Assembly (NCBI RefSeq): GCF_022340605.1
Contig: NZ_JAJDNQ010000044.1
Coordinates: 1 to 61,602, forward strand
Length of the DNA: 61,602 nt
Reading direction: 5' to 3'
DNA from: Thiohalocapsa sp.
GTDB lineage: Bacteria > Pseudomonadota > Gammaproteobacteria > Chromatiales > Chromatiaceae
The translations under genes were made by a program, and so were the position numbers. Shown here piece after piece: positions 7,883 through 17,734 of this stretch. The stretch's first letter is position 1, and each line of letters opens with the position of its first letter. Below the pieces are notes generated by a model. It worked only from the letters and a program-made list of their open reading frames with translations, made no database searches and was not told the origin of the DNA.

Positions 7883-10800
7883 ATGTCAGCGTATCGGTAC
7901 CGGCTCATCCTCGCCATCTGCCTCTGGCTGCTGGCGCTTCTCGCTCCGGCTGGTTTCGCGCAGGGACCGGCGGACACGGAGCCAGCACCGGTCACGAAGG
8001 ACTTGCTCGAAGCCAAGATCGCCGAGACCGAGTCCGCGACCGACCTGCCGGACGCGACCAAGAGCCCGCTGCTTTCGCTCTACCGCCAGGCGCTAGGCAA
8101 TCTCAACGAGGCTGCATCGGACCGATCTTCTGCTCAGGCCTTCCGCCAAGCCCTGCAGACAGCGCCTGCCGAAGCCAGGAAGATCCGCGAGGCCATGGCC
8201 GCGGCGACCCTCGCGCAGGCGCGGAAGCCTGCGGCGGTGAAGCGCTCGACCCCACTCGACGAACTGGAAACCCGGCTGCAGCGGGAGAAGGCGGACTTCG
8301 CCGCCGCCGATGCGCAACGCGCCGACCTCTCCAGCCGCCTGGACGCGGAGGCCGGACGCCCGGCGGCCATCCGCAAGCGCCTGCAAGAGGCCGCAGGGGA
8401 GCAGAGCGATAACCAGGCGCAGCAGCAGCTGGCGACGGCCGCGGACGAATCGCCGGCGGAGGCGCAAGCGAGGCGATGGGCGCTGCAGACCCGTGCCGAC
8501 GCCCTGAGCGCCGAGATCGAGATGCTCAATCAGGAACGGCTGAGCCAGCCGGCGCGGATCGACCTGTTGGAGGCGCAGCAGGACAAGGCGGCCGCGGACG
8601 CTACCGCGATCGGCCAGCGCGTCACGCTGCTGGAGGCGCTGGTCACGGCGAAACGGCAAGCAGAGGCGGAACGGTTAAAGGACGCGGCGGAGGTGAAGCG
8701 CCTCGACGCCGAGGGTCAGCCACCGGCGGTGGTGCATCTGGCCGAGCAGAATGCCGCACTGTCGAAGGCGGTCGCGAAGACGGTCGCCCAATTGGACGTG
8801 ATCGGGCAGCAGACCGACGCGGCCAACCGGCTGGAGCGCCAGCTCCAAGGCGACTACAAGAGCGCAAAGGACATCATCGCCCTCGGCGGCTCCAACCTCA
8901 ACGACCAGCTCGGGAACCTGCTGCGACAGCAGCGCCAATCCTTGCCCGACTCGCGCTCGTTCGAGCGCGAGGCGCGGGCGCGTGAGGAGAAGGTCGGGCA
9001 GATCGGGGTGCAGCGGGTGCTGCATCGCCGCGAGCAGGAGCGCCTCACCGATACCGAAGCCTACGTGACCGACCTGATCGGCGCGGCGGGTGCCAAGGCT
9101 CGCTCCAAGGCCATGCGCGCGCGGCTGGTGGAGCTCGTCGACGAGCGCAAGGCGCTGTTGGCGCAGGCCATTGACTCCGAAGACCTGCTGCTGCGCAAGC
9201 TCGGTGAGCTGGAAGCCGCGCAGACTGACCTGCTGGCGACGATCAAACGGTTCGATGAGCTGCTCGATGTGCACCTGCTATGGGTGCGCAGCGCCTCCCG
9301 AACCCAGCTCGCGGCCCTCGGTGCGCTGCCCGAGCAGGTGTGGCGTATCGTCTCGCCGACGGGTTGGTATGGCGTCGCCGGGGTGCTCGCCTATCAGGTC
9401 ACGCACTCGGCGGCCTTCATCCTGCTCGCCGTTGCCCTCGCCGGCTTCCTCTGGGGCCGCAAGCACCTGATCCAGCTCATCGAGTCGCGCGCCGCCGGGC
9501 TCGGCAAACCGACCACCGATCAGTTCGTCTACACGCTGCAGGCGCTCGTCGTCACGCTGGTCGCCGCCGGCGCCTGGCCCCTGGTAACAGCGGTCGTGGG
9601 CTGGCAGCTCCAGGTCTCGTCCCGCGCCACCGACTTCTCCGGCGCCGTCGGCCAGGCCCTGCTCGCGCTGGCGATGCAGTTCTATTTGCTGCGCGCGCTG
9701 CGCCTCATCTGCATGCCGCGCGGGCTCGCGGCGGCGCACTTTCGCTGGCCCGAGCCCAAACTCCGGCTGCTGCGACTCGAGCTTGAACGGCTGTCGTGGA
9801 CCTACCTACCGGCGGCCGGCGTGTTGCTGGTCATCGTCCACCTCGATCCCCTCAACGCCGGTTGGGCGGCGGGGCGTGTCGCCTTCGTGATCCTAGTCGC
9901 CTCCCTGTCGTTCAGCCTATTTCGCTTGCTGCATCCGCGCACGGGGATCCTGGCGCACGCGGGGCGCCAACCCGAGCAGCTCACGCTGCCATTGCTGCAC
10001 CCGTTTTGGTATCCGCTGCTCGTCATGGCCCCCTTGGCGCTCGGGGTGCTGGATTTGCTCGGGTACATCGATACGGCAGGCATCCTGCTGAATCGCTTCG
10101 TCAACAGCCTCTGGCTGGTGGTCGCGCTGGTGCTGCTGTCGGCGCTCGCGCGGCGTGGGCTCAAGGTCGCGCATCGGCGCATCGCCTACGAGACGGCTCT
10201 GCGGCGCCGGCAGGCGGCACAGGAAGCCCAACCACAGGAACCGCAGCCGGGCAGCGCCGACGACAAGCCAGATCGACCGGAAGTCAACGAGCCCGAGGCG
10301 GACCTCAGCTCCCTCAGCGACACGAGCAGTGCCCTGATCCGGACCACGGCCACCACCGCGGGAATCATCGGCCTCTGGATCATCTGGGCCGATGTCTTCC
10401 CGGCGTTGCAGGTGCTGGACGACGTCGTTCTGTGGCACCAGACCGTCACCGCCGGCGGCGCGCAGCGGGTCGATCCGATCAGCCTGGCCGACCTCGGTCT
10501 TGCCTTCGTGATCGCCATTGCGACCGTCATCCTCGCGAAACAGCTGCCCGCGGTGCTGGAGATGCTCCTGCTGCGCCGCGCCGACATGCCGGCCGGGACC
10601 CGCTATGCGGCCACCACCCTCACCGCGTACGCCGTCGTCACGCTGGGCCTCGTGCTGGTGTTCGCGAGTCTTGGTGTTCAATGGTCCCAGTTGCAGTGGC
10701 TGGTGGCGGCGCTCGGCGTCGGCATCGGCTTTGGGCTCCAGGAGATCGTCGCCAACTTCGTCAGCGGCCTGATCATCCTGTTCGAGCGGCCGGTTCGGGT

Positions 10801-11317
10801 CGGGGATATCGTCACCGTCGGCGACACCGACGGGGTGGTCACCCGAATCCGCATCCGCGCCACCACCATTCGGAACTGGGACCGCAAAGAGCTGCTCGTG
10901 CCGAACAAGGACCTGGTCACCGGGCGCGTGCTCAACTGGTCGCTGTCGGACAAGATGACCCGGGTCGTAGTCGTCGCCGGCGTCGCTTATGAGAGTGACG
11001 TCGATGCCGCCCTCGATCTGATGCGCGAGGCAGCGCGGGAGCATCCGAAGATCCTCGATGACCCGGCCCCCGTGCTCAGCTTCGAGGGCTTCGGCGACAA
11101 TTCGCTGACACTCATCCTGCGCGCCTATCTGGGCTCCATCGACGACCGCGTCGCGACCATCACCGCGCTGCACAAGGCGGTCTACCGCAAGTTCGCCAAG
11201 GCGGGTATCGTCATCGCCTTCCCGCAGCGCGATCTGCACCTGGATGCGGCGCGGCCGCTGCAGGTCGAGCTGCGGGCGACGCACGTTCGCCGCGATGTGA
11301 TTGGACCGCCCGACTGA
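7883..11317 (+). CDS. Large mechanosensitive channel, MscK/KefA type
   Basis: The 1144-residue protein starts with a signal peptide (to GFAQG), followed by a periplasmic region of about 450 residues rich in Glu, Ala and Gln that is probably coiled coil. About eight to ten hydrophobic segments follow from residue ~485. The MscS pore and beta domain occupy about residues 920-1125, with the glycine/alanine-rich pore helix (AALGVGIGFGLQEIVANF), FERPVRVGD and NWDRKELLVPNK. Length and order match MscK, which releases solutes on hypo-osmotic shock. The ATG at 7883 is chosen because it begins the signal peptide; the frame is open further upstream within the DUF481 gene. Confidence 0.92.
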   Translation: MSAYRYRLILAICLWLLALLAPAGFAQGPADTEPAPVTKDLLEAKIAETESATDLPDATKSPLLSLYRQALGNLNEAASDRSSAQAFRQALQTAPAEARKIREAMAAATLAQARKPAAVKRSTPLDELETRLQREKADFAAADAQRADLSSRLDAEAGRPAAIRKRLQEAAGEQSDNQAQQQLATAADESPAEAQARRWALQTRADALSAEIEMLNQERLSQPARIDLLEAQQDKAAADATAIGQRVTLLEALVTAKRQAEAERLKDAAEVKRLDAEGQPPAVVHLAEQNAALSKAVAKTVAQLDVIGQQTDAANRLERQLQGDYKSAKDIIALGGSNLNDQLGNLLRQQRQSLPDSRSFEREARAREEKVGQIGVQRVLHRREQERLTDTEAYVTDLIGAAGAKARSKAMRARLVELVDERKALLAQAIDSEDLLLRKLGELEAAQTDLLATIKRFDELLDVHLLWVRSASRTQLAALGALPEQVWRIVSPTGWYGVAGVLAYQVTHSAAFILLAVALAGFLWGRKHLIQLIESRAAGLGKPTTDQFVYTLQALVVTLVAAGAWPLVTAVVGWQLQVSSRATDFSGAVGQALLALAMQFYLLRALRLICMPRGLAAAHFRWPEPKLRLLRLELERLSWTYLPAAGVLLVIVHLDPLNAGWAAGRVAFVILVASLSFSLFRLLHPRTGILAHAGRQPEQLTLPLLHPFWYPLLVMAPLALGVLDLLGYIDTAGILLNRFVNSLWLVVALVLLSALARRGLKVAHRRIAYETALRRRQAAQEAQPQEPQPGSADDKPDRPEVNEPEADLSSLSDTSSALIRTTATTAGIIGLWIIWADVFPALQVLDDVVLWHQTVTAGGAQRVDPISLADLGLAFVIAIATVILAKQLPAVLEMLLLRRADMPAGTRYAATTLTAYAVVTLGLVLVFASLGVQWSQLQWLVAALGVGIGFGLQEIVANFVSGLIILFERPVRVGDIVTVGDTDGVVTRIRIRATTIRNWDRKELLVPNKDLVTGRVLNWSLSDKMTRVVVVAGVAYESDVDAALDLMREAAREHPKILDDPAPVLSFEGFGDNSLTLILRAYLGSIDDRVATITALHKAVYRKFAKAGIVIAFPQRDLHLDAARPLQVELRATHVRRDVIGPPD

Positions 11318-11349
11318 AGGTAGTAACGTTTCTACATTCGTGACGCATT

Positions 11350-11529
11350 CTGCCCGTCGATGTCGCCGTCGCACGCGCCGGCGCCAAGCTGCATGTGCCA
11401 GCCCCCCGGCCGGTACGCGATGCCATGATTGCGGCGATCGCACGCGTCCACGGCATGACGGTGGTCACCCGCAACGTCGCGGACTTTGCACCCACCGGCG
11501 CGATCGTGCTACACCCCTGGTCGCCATGA
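11350..11529 (+). pseudogene. VapC-type PIN-domain toxin, C-terminal remnant
   Basis: This frame encodes 59 residues with the C-terminal PIN signature: RDAMIAAIARVHGMTVVTRNVADFAPTG, ending HPW. The conserved Asp of RDAMIAA and the TRNVADF block are clear. There is no start codon and a stop lies in frame at 11341, so the N-terminal half with the first catalytic Asp is missing. No VapB-like antitoxin is visible upstream. The fragment sits 32 bases after the channel gene. Confidence 0.75.
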
Positions 11530-11680
11530 CCGCCGCGGTGGCCGACCTCTGCTGCGCGCAGCCAAGGACAGCAGTACTGCACGCTTCGATCTGGCGCACC
11601 GCCCTGCCCTGGAGTACCGCGGCGGTCTGTGCCAACGCCGACGGATCGGGCGTTGGGCGCGCCGCTGGGCTGTGGCCCTC

Positions 11681-11824
11681 GTGCACCAGCGCACAAGTCC
11701 CGAGACCATCTCAGATCGTGGTCGTGGTCGTCGTCGTGGTCGCAATCGTGATCTCAACCGTCCGGATATTCGATTACGACCACGACCACGAGGGAGCCCG
11801 GTTTCGGAATTTCCGCAGCGAAGC
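11681..11824. repeat. Dispersed hairpin element, copy with GTGGTC arms
   Basis: The element has flanks CCCGAGA (left) and TTTCGG (right). Its left arm (from 11714) is built of TCGTGG hexamers and its right arm (11773-11792) of ACGACC hexamers, complementary over about 20 of 22 positions. The copy at 32560-32727 has the same outline but GTTGTC/GACAAC arms. It lies between convergent units, the PIN remnant and the Uma2 gene. Bases 11530-11680 hold nothing recognisable. Confidence 0.75.
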
Positions 11825-11887
11825 TGCTAGGCGTCGCCTAGCACGACGCCCAGGTCGAGCTCTACGGCCTCGAACGGCGGCACGCAG

Positions 11888-12376
11888 TCAACGCTCCTGG
11901 CCTTTCAGCGTCGCGATGACGCGCCACTCGTCGCCATCGAGAGAATGGGCGACCAGCGTCCGATCCTCGGGCCAGATGATCCAGTAGTAGGGCACACGGT
12001 GCCGGCGCAGCAGCAGCGGAATCTGGAGCGTGTCCCTCTTCTCGTGCCCCGGCGAGACGATCTCGCAGACCCAGTCCGGCGGCAGCTCGATGGGGCCGTC
12101 GGGCGGCCGCGGCAGACGCTCGCGGCGCCATCCCGCGAGGTCGTGGCTGGGGCATTCGTGAGGCTCGTAGGCGACGCTGATCTCGGTGAGTATCCACCAG
12201 CCGCCGGGACCGGAGCCGCCGACGAAGCACCCCAGGTCGTCTCTGACTTGGCCCTGTGCCTGGGCGTGGCGCGCCCGCGTCATAGGCCGACGGACGATTT
12301 CGCCGCCGATCAGCTCGACGCGCTCCTCGGGCGACGTCAGGAGATCATGCACCGTGCTCAGTTGAATCGCCTCCAT
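11888..12376 (-). CDS. Uma2 family (DUF820) putative nuclease
   Basis: The 162-residue protein has the Uma2 layout: an N-terminal ERVELIGGEIVRRP, a central ISVAYEPHE, PPDWVCEIVSP and KRDTLQIPLLLRRHRVPYYWII. These segments form the PD-(D/E)XK-like fold of the family. In the usual catalytic E-x-P region it has EIVSPG. The family is abundant in cyanobacteria and some proteobacteria, with no settled function. It is slightly shorter than the common ~190 residues. It stands alone, convergent with the repeat element at 11681. Confidence 0.82.
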   Translation of the reverse strand: MEAIQLSTVHDLLTSPEERVELIGGEIVRRPMTRARHAQAQGQVRDDLGCFVGGSGPGGWWILTEISVAYEPHECPSHDLAGWRRERLPRPPDGPIELPPDWVCEIVSPGHEKRDTLQIPLLLRRHRVPYYWIIWPEDRTLVAHSLDGDEWRVIATLKGQER

Positions 12377-12520
12377 TGATCACCTCGCGACTCGCTGCGA
12401 CCAGAGTCCGCATGATGGAGCAGTGGCCGGTGGTGCCTCAATGCCCCACATCGGCACATCGATCACGAGACGGCCCTTCTGTTCATCGATATCGCTATCG
12501 AAATCGGAGCAATCCGCGAT

Positions 12521-13090
12521 ATGACAGGTAACGTCTCAATTGCGACCATCGACACCGCCTGGTGCGTGATCACCGGGCCGCCGTCGGCGGGCAAGACCAC
12601 CATCATCGAGGCGCTCGCCGCCCGCGGCCACCGCATCGTGCCGGAGACCGCCCGCGCCCACATCGCCGGGCTCGGTCACTCCCCCGCGGAGATCGCCGCC
12701 GACGCGGCGCTCCAGGCCCGCATCCAGCACGGCATCGCCAAGCGCCAGCACCACATCGAGCAGGCCCTCGACCCGGCCGAGCCGCTGTTTCTGGACCGGG
12801 CGCTGCCGGACAGCATCGCCTACTTCGAGCAACTGGCGCTCACCACCGACCACCTCTTCGCCGGCGCGCGCAGGCGCTACCGGCGGGTGTTCTATCTGGA
12901 GGGGCTGCCGCTTCAGACCGATGGGCTCAGGTTCGAGGACGCGCGCGATGCAGCAGCCATCGGCGAGGCCATCCTGCGGGCCTACCGGCGGCTCGGCTAT
13001 GCGCCGGCCCGGGTACCGGCGTTCCCGCGGCACGGGCTCGCCGCGGCCATCGCGGAGCGACTGTCGGTCATTCTCTCCGGCCAGCGCTGA
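12521..13090 (+). CDS. Small P-loop ATPase, AAA_28/NadR-like
   Basis: A 189-residue protein with the Walker A motif GPPSAGKTT at residues 19-27. It continues with VPETARAHI and an LFLDRALPDSIAYFEQL block that carries the Walker B-like Asp. This is the pattern of the AAA_28 group, which includes NadR-kinase-like and Ttd14-like proteins and usually consists of nucleoside or lipid kinases or NTP-binding regulators. It is a stand-alone plus-strand gene and the substrate is unknown. Confidence 0.72.
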   Translation: MTGNVSIATIDTAWCVITGPPSAGKTTIIEALAARGHRIVPETARAHIAGLGHSPAEIAADAALQARIQHGIAKRQHHIEQALDPAEPLFLDRALPDSIAYFEQLALTTDHLFAGARRRYRRVFYLEGLPLQTDGLRFEDARDAAAIGEAILRAYRRLGYAPARVPAFPRHGLAAAIAERLSVILSGQR

Positions 13091-13177
13091 GGGCTATCGC
13101 CGATGGACAGCCAACATACCCGCGCCCAGGTGTTGCCTGGCGGGGGGCGCACCCGAGGCCACGTGGAAGGAGATACA

Positions 13178-13609
13178 TCAAGTCCGGCCGAATGCCCCCG
13201 TCGGCACGAACAGCAGCGCCAGCAGCACAACCAGGCTCAGCAGGCCGCCGAGAGCCGCACCGCCACCCGACGAGACGAGACCCGACAACAACAGCCAGCC
13301 CAGCACCAGCAGCCAGGGCACCGGCAGGCCCATGTCGCGCGCGCGCTTGGCCATGAGATTGAGTTGGGCCATCAGCAGCAGCGCGAAGACCACGGCGACA
13401 GCAAGCACGCCCGTGGTACCCAGGCTATCGGCGAGCGAGAGCTGGTGCGCCACCGGATCGCCGCCGGCCATGCGCTCGGCGGCACCGATGACCGCGCCGA
13501 TGCCGAAGGCCAGCAGCAACGCGAGCAGGCTCACCAGCAGGTACCAGCCGAGAAAAGGCAGACGCTCGAGGCGCCCGTTCTGGATATCGCCCCAGAGAGC
13601 TCTGAACAT
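13178..13609 (-). CDS. DUF805 family inner-membrane protein
   Basis: The 143-residue protein has four hydrophobic segments. Its short N-terminus carries the family words RLERLPFLGWYLL, and the central MAKRARDMGLP matches the conserved R-x-x-D-x-G motif of DUF805 (YhaH/YhaI-like). DUF805 proteins are small inner-membrane proteins without an assigned biochemical role. The C-terminal segment is rich in Gly, Leu and Val. It lies 45 bases downstream of the hemerythrin gene on the same strand, so they may be co-transcribed. Confidence 0.8.
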   Translation of the reverse strand: MFRALWGDIQNGRLERLPFLGWYLLVSLLALLLAFGIGAVIGAAERMAGGDPVAHQLSLADSLGTTGVLAVAVVFALLLMAQLNLMAKRARDMGLPVPWLLVLGWLLLSGLVSSGGGAALGGLLSLVVLLALLFVPTGAFGRT

Positions 13610-13654
13610 GGTTTGACTCCTTCGAAGGTGCCCCGTCCGGATGCGCGGCGGCCC

Positions 13655-14062
13655 CTATTCTGCCGCGCCGCAGACGACGCGGCGATAGTAAGCGCCGAAG
13701 CGGCGGTCCTCGGCCACGACGTGGTTGAAGAACCATTGGCGGATCTCGGTGCGGCTCTCGGCACCGATGGCACCTCCGCCACGTCCGATGCTGCGGCGCA
13801 GGTCCACGAATTCGGCAAGCTGCAGGGTATGCTCGCGAGCGTGCTCCTCGGTGAGCGGATAGTCGATGGCGCGCAGGAAGACCTCTTCGGTCTCGAAGTG
13901 CCGGCGCAGTTGCGCGATCAGCGCGTCCAGCCGCGCGCCGGCCTCGTCGCCCGCCGCCGGGTCCAGCACCAGGTTGATCAGGCGCACCATCTCGCGATGC
14001 TGGGCGTCGAGGAGCTCGACGCCGAGCGCGTAGGACTCGCGCCAAACCAGGGATTCGCTCAA
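13655..14062 (-). CDS. Bacteriohemerythrin
   Basis: The 135-residue product starts at TTG 14062, nine bases after a GGAG. It has the diiron ligand pattern of hemerythrins: His in LDAQHREM, the HFETEE (HxxxE) site, the HAREH (HxxxH) site, and the closing HVVAED (HxxxxD) after FFN. It should reversibly bind O2 on a non-haem diiron centre in the cytoplasm, as sensor, store or carrier. Single-domain bacteriohemerythrins are common in microaerophilic and anaerobic proteobacteria. The frame is open further upstream, but homology begins at the chosen start. Confidence 0.9.
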   Translation of the reverse strand: MSESLVWRESYALGVELLDAQHREMVRLINLVLDPAAGDEAGARLDALIAQLRRHFETEEVFLRAIDYPLTEEHAREHTLQLAEFVDLRRSIGRGGGAIGAESRTEIRQWFFNHVVAEDRRFGAYYRRVVCGAAE

Positions 14063-14192
14063 GGGATTGCTCCGGAGATTGGCTGCCGTTGCCCAAACCT
14101 TAGCGCAAGCGGGGTGCCGACTACGTGACGTGGCCCGGCTAGAATGCCAGCTCCGGCGGCCATACCCGCCGCCGTGCCGACGGAGCCCCCTG

Positions 14193-17100
14193 ATGACCAA
14201 GCTGACCCGCATCCCCGGCTTCCTGCCGTTCGTGCTGGTGGTCTTCCTGAACAGCTTCGTCGACCTGGGCCACAAGATCATCATCCAGAACACCCTGTTC
14301 AAAGCCTATGACGGCGCACAGCAGATCTGGCTCACGGCGGTCGTCAACGCGCTGATCCTGCTGCCGTTTATTCTGTTGTTCACGCCCTCGGGCTGGCTCG
14401 CCGACCGCTGGCCCAAGAACCGGGTTATGCGCACCGCGGCCTGGGTGGCCGTGAGCATCACGCTCGGCATCACCGCCTGCTACTACCTGGGACTGTTCTG
14501 GCCAGCGTTCGCCATGACCTTCGTGCTGGCGGTGCAGAGCGCCATCTACTCGCCGGCCAAGTTCGGCTACATCAAGGAGCTCTGCGGCACCGACGCCCTG
14601 ACCCCTGCCAACGCCTGGGTGCAGGCGAGCTCCAGCATCGCCATCCTCGCCGGGATTTTCAGCTTCTCGGTGCTCTTCGAGCTGATGCTCGCGACGCCGG
14701 GCGGCGCCGTCGGCGGCAGCGGCCTGCCGCCGGACGAGATCATGCGCCGCATCGCACCGGTGGGCTGGTTCCTGGTGCTGGGCTCGCTGCTGGAGGTGTC
14801 CATGACCTACTGCCTGCCGGACAAGCGTGCCGGCGACGCGGCCATGCACTTCGACTGGCGCCAGTACCTGAGTGGGCGCTACCTCAAGCACAACCTGCAC
14901 GCAGCCTGGGACAACAAGGTCATTTGGCTGTCGATCATCGGGCTCGGGGTGTTCTGGGGCATCTCCCAGGTGTTGCTGGCAGCCTTTCCTGCCTATGTCG
15001 AGGACAGCCTCGGCGAGACCAACACGGTGGTCATCCAGGGCGTCATGGCCTTCGCCGGCATCGGCATCATCGCCGGCGCGGCCATTGCCGGACGCATCGC
15101 CCGCGATCACGTGGAGACGGGCCTGATCCCGTTCAGCGCGCTCGGCATCGCCGCCACCCTGTTCATCCTCCCCGCCATCGGCCACACCTGGCTGCACGGA
15201 CTCAATTTCATGGCGCTGGGGCTGCTGGCGGGCATGTTCATCGTGCCACTCAACGCCCTGATCCAGTTCAACGCCGGTGAGCGCGAGCTGGGCCGGGTGC
15301 TGGCGGCCAAGAACTTCATCCTCAACTGGATCATGCTGGCCGGGCTCATCATCACGGTCATCTCGGCCCTGGCGGACGCCGGCAGCCGGGCCATCATGGT
15401 GGCGCTGGCCGTCGTGGCGCTGGGTGGCGCCATCTACACCGTCTGGCAGCTACCGCAGTCGCTGGTGCGCTTCTTCATCGGTCGGCTCATGGCGGTGCAC
15501 TACCGGTTGCAGGTGATCGGGCTGCACAACATGCCGGCCCAAGGCGGCGTGCTGATGCTCGGCAACCACATCAGCTGGATCGACTGGGCCATGGTGCAAA
15601 TGGCAAGCCCCAGGCCGGTGCGCTTCGTCATGGAGCGCATCCTGTATGAGCGCTGGTGGCTCAAGTGGTTCCTGGACTTCTTTGGCGTCGTTCCCATCAG
15701 CCGCGCCGGCAGCCGCAATGCCCTGCGCGCCGTGACAGACCTCATCAACCAGGGCCAGGTGGTCTGCCTGTTTCCCGAGGGCACGCTCAGCAAGAATGCC
15801 CAGCTCGGCGAGTTCAAGCGCGGCTTCGAGCTCGCGGCCGAGGGTGCCGACGGCGTGATCCTGCCCTTCTACCTGCGCGGCCTGTGGGGCAGCCGCTTCT
15901 CCAACGCCAGCGAGAAGCTCAAGGAAAGCCGCCGCGACGGCCGCGCCCGGGACGTCATCGTCGCCTTCGGCCCAACCCTGCCCATCACCAGCAATGCACA
16001 GCAGGTGAAGCAGGCGGTGTTCGAGTTGTCGGTGAGCTCTTGGACCGAGCACGTGCAGACCCTGCCGACATTGCCGGCCGCATGGCTCGCCGTGGCCAAG
16101 CGCAGGCTCGATGTGCCAACCGTGCTCGACTCCGCCGGCACCACGCTCACCAACCGCCGGCTCATCGCCGCGGTACTGCTGTTTGCACAAGCCATCCGCC
16201 GACGCTGCCCGGAGCGCAACCTGGGGATTCTGCTGCCGGCGTCCAGCGCCGGAGTCATCGCCAACCTGGCTGGCTGGCTCGCCGGCAAGACGGTGGTCAA
16301 CCTCAACTACACCGCGAGTCCCGAGGCGCTGGCAGCCGCACTGACCGGCGCCGGCATCCGCAACGTCATCACCGCCGATCGATTCCTGCGCAAGCTCGGC
16401 CAACGCGGAATCGACGTCGAGGCCCTGCTGGCCGGCGCCACCCTGCATCGGATGGAAGCGATCCGTGCCGGCATCGGCAAGACGCGGGGGTTCGTGGCGC
16501 TTGCCGCCGCCATCGCGCTGCCGGCCTCCTTCCTCCGGCTGCTGTACTGTCACCGCGCCCAGCCGGAGGACACCGCGGCCATCCTGTTCTCCTCCGGCAG
16601 CGAGGGGGCGCCCAAGGGCGTCGAGCTGACCCACCGCAATATCCTCGCCAACGTGCGCCAGATCGCGGACGTGCTGAACACCGAGAGCGACGACCTGATG
16701 CTCTCCAACCTGCCGCTGTTCCACGCCTTCGGCCTCACGGCGACCACGGCACTGCCGCTGCTGGAGGGCATCCCGATGGTGTGCCATCCGGACCCCACGG
16801 ACGCGCTGGGCAGCGCCAAGGCCATCGCCCGCTACCGGGCCACAGTGCTGTGCAGCACCTCCAGCTTCCTGCGCCTCTACGCGCGCAACCGCAAGGTGCA
16901 CCCGCTGATGCTGGAGAGCCTGCGCGCGGTGGTCGCCGGCGCAGAACGCCTGAGCCCGGACGTGCGCGACGCCTTCGCGGTCAAGTTCGGCAAGCGCATC
17001 TACGAAGGCTACGGCGCCACCGAGACCACGCCGGTGGCGAGCGTCAACGTGCCGGACGCCATCGAGATCACCAACTGGAAGGTGCAGACCGGCAGCAAGC

Positions 17101-17717
17101 CCGGCACCGTTGGCATGCCGCTGCCGGGCACCAGCTTCCGTATCGTGGATCCGGTGAGCCTGGAGGCGCTGCCCACGGGCGAGGACGGGCTGATTCTCAT
17201 CGGCGGCGTACAGGTCATGAAGGGCTACCTGAACGACCCCGAGCGCACCCGCGAGGCCGTCGTTGAGCTGGACGACCAGCGCTGGTACAAAACCGGCGAC
17301 AAGGGCCACCTGGACGCCGACGGCTTCCTGACCGTCGTCGACCGCTACTCGCGCTTCGCCAAGCTCGGGGGCGAGATGGTGAGCCTGGCCACCGTCGAGG
17401 ATCAGGCACGCCGCACCTTAGGCGAGCCGGAGCTCGAGCTCTGTGCCGTCACCCTGCCCGACGCCCGGAAGGGTGAGCGAATCGCGCTGCTCCTCACCGG
17501 CGATCAGGACCCAGGTGCGCTGCGCGCGAAGCTCCTGGCTGCTGGCGTCAATCCGCTGCTGTTGCCATCGGCCGTCCTGCGTGTCGCGTCCGTGCCCAAG
17601 CTCGGCAGCGGCAAGACGGATTTCGCGGCGGCGCGGCGCCTCGCCGAAACCCTGCTCGAGCCCGACGCAGCCGATACCGGCGCACCGCACATGGCCGCCG
17701 GCGGCTCGCTGCCATGA
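14193..17717 (+). CDS. aas: Aas-type fusion: lysophospholipid transporter, acyltransferase and acyl-ACP synthetase
   Basis: This 1174-residue protein joins three functions. Residues 1 to ~420 are a major-facilitator transporter like LplT (start MTKLTRIPGFLPFVLVVFLNS without tight interruption). Residues ~440-640 are a PlsC-type acyltransferase with the NHISWID (HX4D) motif near residue 457 and FPEGTLS. Residues ~670-1170 are an AMP-forming ligase with SSGSEGAPKG near residue 800 and YGATETTP. In enterobacteria LplT and Aas are separate partners that import and reacylate lysophospholipids; here they are one chain. It begins an operon with the lipoprotein and zapE genes downstream. Confidence 0.92.
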   Translation: MTKLTRIPGFLPFVLVVFLNSFVDLGHKIIIQNTLFKAYDGAQQIWLTAVVNALILLPFILLFTPSGWLADRWPKNRVMRTAAWVAVSITLGITACYYLGLFWPAFAMTFVLAVQSAIYSPAKFGYIKELCGTDALTPANAWVQASSSIAILAGIFSFSVLFELMLATPGGAVGGSGLPPDEIMRRIAPVGWFLVLGSLLEVSMTYCLPDKRAGDAAMHFDWRQYLSGRYLKHNLHAAWDNKVIWLSIIGLGVFWGISQVLLAAFPAYVEDSLGETNTVVIQGVMAFAGIGIIAGAAIAGRIARDHVETGLIPFSALGIAATLFILPAIGHTWLHGLNFMALGLLAGMFIVPLNALIQFNAGERELGRVLAAKNFILNWIMLAGLIITVISALADAGSRAIMVALAVVALGGAIYTVWQLPQSLVRFFIGRLMAVHYRLQVIGLHNMPAQGGVLMLGNHISWIDWAMVQMASPRPVRFVMERILYERWWLKWFLDFFGVVPISRAGSRNALRAVTDLINQGQVVCLFPEGTLSKNAQLGEFKRGFELAAEGADGVILPFYLRGLWGSRFSNASEKLKESRRDGRARDVIVAFGPTLPITSNAQQVKQAVFELSVSSWTEHVQTLPTLPAAWLAVAKRRLDVPTVLDSAGTTLTNRRLIAAVLLFAQAIRRRCPERNLGILLPASSAGVIANLAGWLAGKTVVNLNYTASPEALAAALTGAGIRNVITADRFLRKLGQRGIDVEALLAGATLHRMEAIRAGIGKTRGFVALAAAIALPASFLRLLYCHRAQPEDTAAILFSSGSEGAPKGVELTHRNILANVRQIADVLNTESDDLMLSNLPLFHAFGLTATTALPLLEGIPMVCHPDPTDALGSAKAIARYRATVLCSTSSFLRLYARNRKVHPLMLESLRAVVAGAERLSPDVRDAFAVKFGKRIYEGYGATETTPVASVNVPDAIEITNWKVQTGSKPGTVGMPLPGTSFRIVDPVSLEALPTGEDGLILIGGVQVMKGYLNDPERTREAVVELDDQRWYKTGDKGHLDADGFLTVVDRYSRFAKLGGEMVSLATVEDQARRTLGEPELELCAVTLPDARKGERIALLLTGDQDPGALRAKLLAAGVNPLLLPSAVLRVASVPKLGSGKTDFAAARRLAETLLEPDAADTGAPHMAAGGSLP

Positions 17718-17734
17718 AACCACTTGGAGAGACG

